Origin: Cryptomeria japonica
Lineage: Eukaryota; Streptophyta; Pinopsida; Cupressales; Cupressaceae
NCBI RefSeq assembly: GCF_030272615.1
Contig: NC_081415.1
Span: forward strand, 622,787,740-622,851,739
Length of the DNA: 64,000 bases
Direction of reading: 5' to 3'
Shown here: positions 57,301-64,000 of the stretch, piece by piece
Layout of the letters: every line of letters starts with the position of its first letter
Numbering within the stretch: the first letter of the stretch is position 1
Program-made: the position numbers and the translations under genes
Notes under the pieces: generated by a model
What the model was told of the DNA's origin: nothing
Database searches by the model: none
Seen by the model: only the letters and a program-made list of their open reading frames with translations

Positions 57301-57431
57301 CATTATTCCATGTCACAAAATTTCTGGGAGGAATCTAAGCTATTATTATTATAGGAACAGTCACAGGGAAGATAGGTGGGTTCTGGGAAGAGGAGGCGAC
57401 AAGTTGATGGACGTTTACTAGGGGTGGAATA

Positions 57432-58900
57432 TGTTGGCATATGTGTAGAGTTTGATGACATGATAGGGTTGTATGTTGTCATTGATATCAATATGCTAAA
57501 GTATGAACCGGTATATTGAAGAAAGCAAATTGGCAACGAAACCAGTATGATGGTATGAAGTGAACCGGTATATGCGAAAAGGTGAACCAGTATGTTGGAA
57601 TGTGAACCAGTATATGCAAAGTTTGTATCGGAGTTTCATTTGATATGACTACCGGTTGGTAGTCTTGACTTCAAGGTTTTCGGTTGATGCATTCCAAGTC
57701 TGTGAGATTTGATCGATGACATCTTGTGATGAGTTAGCATTGAAATGAAGATCAGATCATGTTGCCATGTCAGCCTTGTGTGCATGAAGGATTTCCTTGA
57801 GGATCTTGCATCAAGAAGATTGACTCTATCTACCTCGGAAATGTGCAAAATATGTGTAAACGGTGGAGAGCGTGTGATGGGTTATCAAATTCCAGAAGTG
57901 ACAAAGAACAAACGATGCAGAATGTCTTGAGATTTGTTCAAGATTGTTTTACCCTATATAATGTGTTTAAATGGTCAGGATTGGACCGACTGTATAGTTA
58001 ACCTAGATGCTTAGGGTTGTAGGTTTTTGCCACCGACCTAATTATTGTCTATAAGGTCGATGATGATTCTCATTTGAAGTTGTTGGCAAATGAATGTGTG
58101 TGAAGTGCTTCTTGCCAGACTGGAGCAGTGAGTAGAAATCTACAGAGTGTGATTGTAGATGTAAAGGAATTGAAGTGGATCTACCTGTGCATTGAGTGTT
58201 GCTATTAGATCAGTGTATTACCTGTTTACTTCTAACCATTTCAGCAAATGGAAAATCCCTTTACTGGGTAGCTTTAACAGCCTTTTTGTAAATCCTTTAA
58301 CAAGGTTACTCAAAATCATTGAGTTATTTAAATCCTTTGACAATGCAACCTTTAACAGGGTTTTAACCTCTAACTGGGTATTTAGCCATCCCTTAATCGG
58401 GTGATCCCTAGCAGGATCGGTTCCTAGAAGAACCTGTTGTAAAGTCCTTAACTGGACTAGGGTCCTAATAGAGCTGACTTCAGAAGAGTTCAAGAACAAC
58501 TTGTGGGTATTCATCCCCACCATAGTTTTTCCCAGTTGGGATTCCACGTGAAAAATCAGTGTGTTATGTGTGATGCTTTTTCATGTGATGTTTTAGTATT
58601 TTCTGTTAAGCAGTAATACAAGATGATCCAATGATCATTGTATTTCTAATGTTTAACTTGCTTAAGCATATGGGTGAAGTTGAGATGAGATGCTAGGTCT
58701 GAAGATGATCTAGATGAACCGGTTTATGTCTTTTATTGTCATACTGTGTGTTACTGGTAGTGCCTTGATTTAGATCAGTGATAGTGTTTACCAGTTAGTG
58801 CAGTCTTTACAATTTAAGTTGTTAAAGAAGTTTTTGTCTATACTAATTCAGCCCCCCTCTTAGTATCTATTGGGTATTTATTGTTCATCATTATTCATCA
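57432..58900 (+). repeat. 5' LTR of element I (1469 bp)
   Basis: It starts TGTTGGCATATGTGT and ends ATTATTCATCA, two bases before the primer site. TATATAAT at 57955-57962 is the probable TATA box. The end CCCCCCTCTTAGTATC...TTCATCA is shared with B. Confidence 0.85.
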
Positions 58901-58902
58901 AT

Positions 58903-58914
58903 TGGTATCAGAGT
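58903..58914 (+). promoter_or_regulatory. Primer-binding site of I
   Basis: TGGTATCAGAGT matches the initiator methionine tRNA site except for the last base. Confidence 0.88.
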
Positions 58915-58974
58915 GTCCTCCAGGTCCTTTGTGTTGTAAGTTTAAGCGCTTAAGGAAAAGGTCCTATTCTAATA

Positions 58975-60060
58975 ATGAAGAGGGAAGGTCCTAAGTTCAA
59001 CAGAGATAACTTTATGATATGGAAGGACAGAATGAAGATATACATTAAAAGCATGGGTGCTCAACAATGGAACTATGTTGAGAATACTTATGTTGTCCCT
59101 ACCAATACTCTCACCGATGATCAAAGAAGAGAAATTTAGGAGAATGGGCAAGTCATGGAAGCTCTTATCAATAGTCTATCTGATATTGAGTTTATAGATG
59201 TTCAGGATAAAGACAATCCCAAATATATATGGGATACTCTAGAGTCTATCTATGGCGGTGATGAGAATGTGAAGCAAGCTAAGGAAGAAAGCCTTAGAGG
59301 AAAATTCGAAGACATGCAGATGGTTGAAGGAGAGACCATTCAACAATATGTGATAAGGATTAAAACTGTTATTGGAGACATCAAGAGTGCAGGAGGTACA
59401 ATGGATGATTCTACCATTGTTAGCAAAGTTTTGAGATTCTTATTACCGGTCTATGCAATAAGGGTTGTTGCTATTTAGGAGTTGAGATCTATTGACAAGA
59501 CAAAGGTATCCTTAGATTCCATCATTGCTAAGTTGACTGCATATGAGCTAAATAGTTATGATGGAAGTGTTCAGAAGACTGATTCAGCCTTTAGAGCATC
59601 TGCTCCACTATCTAGAAAGGGTAAAGAAGCTAGTACTAGCTGTGAACCTAGACAAAGAAGGGATATGGATGATGAGGAGATCCTGATGGAATTTGAAGAT
59701 CTTCTTGCCAAGAGACTTCCTAAGGGAACTAGAAAATACAGAGGTAAGCTCCCTTTGAAATACTTTTCTTGCAATAGGATAGGACACATTGTTGTCAACT
59801 GTCGTAATAGTGATAATAAGGACAAACCAGAGAAGTTTAAAAAGTTCAAAGGAGGAAATAGGAGAAACTATCTTGTTGCAGTTGATGAAGGTGTCACCGA
59901 TGATGAATCAGAAGATGAAGAAAGCGAAGACATAGTATTTGTAGCTGTTAAGGAAGATGTGTCAGACAAGAAGGCTCTTGTCTCCCACTTTGATAATTCT
60001 AATAAGTGGATTATTGATAGTGGATGTTCTCACCACATGATTGGTGACCAGAAAAAGTTT
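58975..60060 (+). pseudogene. Element I gag to protease start
   Basis: The ATG at 58975 opens MKREGPKFNRDNFMIWKDR. The frame runs with TAG at 59137 and 59476 through the capsid-like region (SIYGGDENVKQAKEESLRG, GETIQQYVIRIKT). The zinc knuckle near 59758-59800 reads YFSCNRIGHIVVNC, in which the first Cys is Tyr. It reaches the protease motif WIIDSGCSHHM (about 60007-60040). At the site of the shared C/F stop this element has AGG. Confidence 0.85.
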
Positions 60061-60595
60061 CTCTCTGGAAGAGTATGATGGAGGTGTAGTCGGATTTGGT
60101 AATGATGCACCATGTATGGTAAAAGGCAAAGGGTCCATCTCCCTTAATGGAAAAAGCACTGCTGATAATGTGTATTGGGTAGAAGGTCTCAGGCATAACC
60201 TTTTGAGTGTTGCCCAGCCGAATGATAAAGGAATCACTCTAGAATTCAAAAGTGGAGTGTGCAAAATAAAAGGAAAGAGTGGTGAACTGATGGTCGTCGG
60301 TATGCAGACCAAAGGTAACTTATTTTAGTTAAATACAAATATTAGTCAATGTCTAATGGCTAAGTTTGATGACAGTTAGATATGGCATAGGAGACTCGAC
60401 CATATAAATTTTGATAATATTGTGAAGGCTAGTAAGATCAAGGCAGTTAGAGGATTGCCTATGCTGAACAAACCAAAGAATCCTTTGTGTAGAGGATGTC
60501 AACTGGAGAAAATGTCTTCCTCAACCTTCAAAGGTAAATCTTTCACAATAGATAATTTACTTGATCTTGCGCATATTGATTTATGTGGTCCTATG
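60041..60595 (+). pseudogene. Element I protease and integrase N-terminal part
   Basis: After a 1-base-type shift near 60062 the frame continues through EYDGGVVGFGNDAP, GLRHNLLSVAQ and the GAG-pre-integrase zinc residues (GCQLEKMSSSTF). It stops at the first integrase Asp block (AHIDLCGPM), where the solo LTR interrupts. Confidence 0.85.
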
Positions 60596-62107
60596 TGTAG
60601 ACATCTAAAAATGGTCAACGCTTGCGGAGTCATATTTTGACATTTGCGCATTGCCTTATTTTAGGGTTTTTGCATCACATTAACATTTCTTCTATGTTGC
60701 GCACTTGGTCTTTATCATTTGCGAACATCGAGTCCTTCTGCATTCTTCATTTGTCTCGCTTTCGAATTTGGTCTTGTTGATAATAACCTTCAGTCATGAT
60801 TTTGGTCAATCTTATCCTATCGTATCAATGTGCGTGTTCATTTGTCATCATTCTGGACATCGTCAATCCTAATCGATGATAGAATTAGGGTTTTGTCCTC
60901 TTTTCAATCTTGTCATCTTGCGATCGATTCAACATCGATCCTTATCAACTTGTCAATCTTGTCATTTTGTGATCAATTTGTCATCAATCTTGTCATCTTG
61001 CGATCGATTCGACATCGATCATTGTCCTCTTATCAATCTTGTCATTTTGGCGATCGATTTGTCATCGATCGTCGTCTTTCTCAGTCATGTCAATTTGGAT
61101 CAATTTGTCATTGTTCCTCGTCAATTAGCGCATTTATCAATCAAATCATTTATCAGCATTGGTCCTTTGTCAGTCAAAATCATGATCAAATCGAATCGAT
61201 ATCAATTATCTTTTGTCAAGACCTAATTGTCATCCTTGCATTTCTAATTCATCTTCTAGGGTTTCATGATTTATTCATTTAACCTTGTTTGTCTTTTCTC
61301 CCTCTAGGTTAAATAAATTATTTATTTATCCTAAGTCTTCTTGTCACAATTAAATATTTATTTAATTGGCTAACTAATTCCTCCTCTTTTTGTGAATTAA
61401 TTAATAAATGAAAAATTATTAATTAATTTACTTAATTTTCCAGTTTACTAATTTCTCCTAATTCCTAATTTTCTAATTTTCATCAATTTTCAAATTTCCT
61501 AATTTCTTATTCATCTAATTTTCTATTTTCTCTAATATTTCTCCTAATTTCATGGGAATGACATAGCAAATTTGTCATGATTTGTCATAATTGTCAATCA
61601 ATCAATTTTGACATAGCAATTTGTCATAATTATCAATCAATCAATCTTGCATAGAAAGTGTCAATTTGTCATAATTTGTCATATTTGTCATTCTTGATTT
61701 GAAATTTCCTTTCAAATCTCTTCATGCTAATCTTGTCTTTTCTCCAATTTATCTATAAATTGGATGAATTTCTTCAATCCCAATTAATCACTTTTTCGAA
61801 TCGATCCCCGAATCAATCATGCTTCTAGTATTCTTGCGCCACCGTCTTGTCAATCTTGCTTTCACATTATGCTTATGCACTTGAAGGTGAGATCCACAAA
61901 ACAAAGCAATTTGAAGGAGAAAGAAGGACAATGGAGAATCATGGAGGAGACATTCGCGTTTGTAATGATTTGCATTTGATTTGAATGTCTTATTTTCAAT
62001 ATCTCTATTGAATGTTTTTAGGATTTCTTATCATTGCAATCTGGTTTTTGTGATTGAGCTAGTCTAACTTGTGTATTGCTTTGATGATTTCTGAATTCCT
62101 ATCTACA
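60596..62107 (+). repeat. Solo LTR (1512 bp) with perfect 5-bp target duplication
   Basis: TGTAGACATC... to ...CCTATCTACA has a perfect 6-bp terminal inverted repeat (TGTAGA/TCTACA) and CTATG on both sides (60591-60595 and 62108-62112). It interrupts the integrase codons of I between GPM and the next block. Internally there are diverged tandem units around TCAATCTTGTCAT and GCGATCGATT (about 60900-61080), and short TTTGTCAT repeats near 61570-61700. ORFs inside (60830-61282) are by-products. The source element is not in the window, and which strand is sense is unknown. Confidence 0.9.
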
Positions 62108-64000
62108 CTATGAAAACTAGGAGTGTTTAGGGAGATAGGTACTTTATGATTCTTACTGATGATTGGTCAAGAATGATGTGGGTCACATTATTGAAAGACA
62201 AGTCTAAAGCTTTTGGAAAGTTCAAAGCCTTAAGAGAATCAAATACCTTAGAACTGACCAAGGAGGTGAGTTCACTTCTGGAGAATTCAATAAGTACTCT
62301 GAAGATAATGGCATCAAGAGGCAACTATCTACCCCCCAGACTCCACAATAGAATGGCCTAGTAGAAAGGAACAACTAGACTATAGTTGAAGCAGCCATAA
62401 CGATACTGATTCAATGGAAGGTTGCTCACACCTTTTGGAGAGAAGTGGTGAGCACTGTAGTCTACACTATGAATTGGGTACTCATCAAGAAAGGTAAGGA
62501 TAAAAATCCTTATGAGTATTGGACCGGTAAGACTCCTGTAGTAAGCTACTTTAGAGTGTTTGGTAGCAAGTGTTATAATAAGAGAAGTGAATACCAGAGC
62601 AAGTTTGATGCAAAATGTGATGAGGGAATATTCCTAGAGTATTCCACCAAGAGCAAAGCTCTCAAGTGTTTTAACAATAGGACTCAGAGAATTATTGAAA
62701 GTATCAATGTTAAAGTTGATGAAACCTCTGAGAAACCTGAGGAAACTAGTATTGAGCAAGCGGTAGATGAACCGGGTGTAATCCTCTAGGAACCAGTTGC
62801 AAAACAACCAAGTACAAGCAATAGTGCTCCTACACCAGTAGATGTTGATGTAGATGAAGATGAAGATGAGGATGAAGAGGAAAAGTAAGAGGAATTAGCC
62901 AAGGTCATTCCTAGGTATGTAAAGCTGCATCATGATCGAAAGCAGATCATAGGAGATAAGGATGTAGGAATTCTTACAAGAAGAAAGGTCAGAGAAAATT
63001 CTTGCATGATTTCTGAATTTGAGCCCAAAACATTTAAAGAGGCACACAAAGATGAAGACTGGATTAAGGCTATGGAAGAGGAACTTGACCAGATAGAAAA
63101 GAATGGTATATGGTCTTTGGTACCCAGACCTGAGCACAAAAATGTTATTGGCATCAAATGGGTTTTTAGAAACAAGTTGAATGAAGATGGCACGGTGGTA
63201 AGAAACAAAGCATTGGTATGTAAGGGGTATGCTCAAGAAGAAGGAGAAGACTATGGAGAAACCTTTTCTCCAGTAGCTAGATTAGAAGTTGTTCGACTGC
63301 TACTTGCATATGCAACCTTCAAGGGATTCAAAGTGTATCACATGGATGTGAAATTTGCATTCCTGAATGGAATACTTGAAGAGGAAGTGTATATAGAGCA
63401 ACCAGAAGGGTTTGCCTTATCAGAAGGTAGTGGTATGGTGTGTAGGCTACATAAAGCCTTGTATGGATTGAAGCAAGCACCTAGAGCATGGTATGAAAAT
63501 TTACACTCCCATCTCGTAAAGATTGGATTTAAAAGAACAAGTGAAGAAAACAATATCTATCTGAAGTTGGAAGGAGATAAGATTCTAATATGTGAAGTGT
63601 TTGTTGATGACATAATTTTTGGTGGAAATGACAAGATGAGCCATGCATTTGCAAATGAGATGAAGAAGGAATTAGAGATGTCACTAATCAGAGAGATTAA
63701 GTTCTTCATTGGACTACATATTCAACAAATGAAAGATGGTATCTTTATCACTCAGTCCAAGTATGTCAAAGAGGTGTTGAAAACCTTTGACATGGAAGAT
63801 AGCAAATCGGTTGGTACACCGATGATGACCGGTTGTAAATTATCAAAAGAAGATGACTTAGCAATGGTACATGAGAAGGAATACCGTTCAATGATTGGTA
63901 AGTTGCACTATGTAGTACATAGAAGACCAGACATTGCACATGCAGTGGGCATTGCTGTACGTTTCCAGAAAAAGTCCAAGAGAATCCCACTTGGTAGCAG
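62108..64000 (+). pseudogene. Element I integrase C-terminal part, RT and RNase H start
   Basis: MILTDDWSRMMWVTLLKDKS continues the integrase after the solo LTR. A shift near 62245 and stops at 62350-62380, 62787 and 62886 break it. From 62889 to near the window end the RT frame is open. It runs from KVIPRYVKLHHDRKQIIGD through IGIKWVFRNKLNEDG and [17 protein letters not shown] to the catalytic FVDDIIFGGND near 63600, then RRPDIAHAVGIA. A small shift near 63975 is likely. An Asp/Glu-rich run lies near 62850-62885. Confidence 0.87.

Larger units (their letters stand above)
44163..57431 (-). mobile_element. Large Tat-like Ty3/gypsy element H, split by a solo LTR and cut by I
   Basis: Read on the minus strand from the right: gag, protease, archaeal-type RNase H, RT, ordinary RNase H (degenerate), integrase, an opposite-strand ORF, a long sense ORF, and a probable 3' LTR at 44163-44862. 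The gag-proximal 5' end and 5' LTR are displaced beyond the window by element I. A second RNase H and an antisense ORF after pol are known from the Tat branch of plant gypsy elements (antisense ORF in Grande), so H is placed there. The visible length is over 12 kb without the solo LTR. That one element accounts for everything between 44163 and 57431 is an inference from matching strand and lack of other junctions. Confidence 0.68.
57432..64000 (+). mobile_element. Ty1/copia (SIRE/Maximus-like) element I, 5' part
   Basis: A 5' LTR (57432-58900), primer site, gag, protease, integrase (interrupted by a solo LTR) and RT run off the right edge. It is related to C/F in order and wording (gag, DSGCSHHM protease), but the LTR and many residues differ. 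It inserted into element H near the start of gag. Confidence 0.88.

Noticed and set aside
60830-61282. 150-codon ORF inside the 1.5-kb solo LTR
   Set aside because: It consists of translated tandem units (ILSSCDRF-like repeats) in non-coding LTR DNA.

Overview
The window looks like a nuclear, heterochromatin-like stretch of a large, repeat-rich seed-plant genome. Almost all of it is LTR retrotransposons nested inside one another. The lineages (Ty1/copia of the SIRE/Maximus type, an Athila-like Ty3/gypsy element, a plant chromovirus, a Tat-like Ty3/gypsy element with an archaeal-type RNase H) are plant-specific, and the one credible host gene is a plant-type RING-H2 protein. The decayed nests with long LTRs would suit a conifer or other giant genome, but no gene proves the clade. 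No bacterial or organellar feature was seen.

Layout. Copia element A (1-4326, 3' part) sits inside copia element B (4327-7526, 3' part). B sits in an LTR fragment of the chromovirus family (7527-8340). Copia element C (8341-24391) follows; its 3' LTR is broken by Athila-like element D on the minus strand (13847-24244). Chromovirus E (24392-38921) has copia element F on the minus strand (30784-38557) inside its 3' LTR. A non-nested island (38922-43008) holds the RING-H2 gene (39732-40205, minus), a possible Helitron terminus and about 1.8 kb of GA/GATA-rich DNA. Copia fragment G (43009-44162, minus) is cut by large Tat-like gypsy element H (44163-57431, minus). H carries an 886-bp solo LTR (52459-53344) and is itself cut by copia element I (57432 to beyond the window, plus). 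I carries a 1512-bp solo LTR (60596-62107). Both solo LTRs have perfect 5-bp target-site duplications.

All retroelement genes are broken. Most premature stops look like C-to-T (or G-to-A) changes, as expected of old methylated copies, and several elements keep one reading frame over kilobases. Deletions also contributed: most of the RT in C, part of integrase in H, and the D/C junction.

The most interesting object is H. In reading order it has gag, protease, an archaeal-type RNase H, RT, the ordinary RNase H with its acidic residues replaced, and integrase. Beyond pol lies a head-to-head pair: a plus-strand ORF (49794-50721) and a minus-strand ORF of about 1350 codons ending in a coiled coil (49497-45428). 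Elements B and D also carry an extra sense ORF between pol and the 3' LTR, of partly similar design. A second odd pattern is that several families have their own short oligonucleotide scattered through both LTR and coding DNA (ACCGAG in C/F, TGCAGGAA in D, ACCGGT in I).
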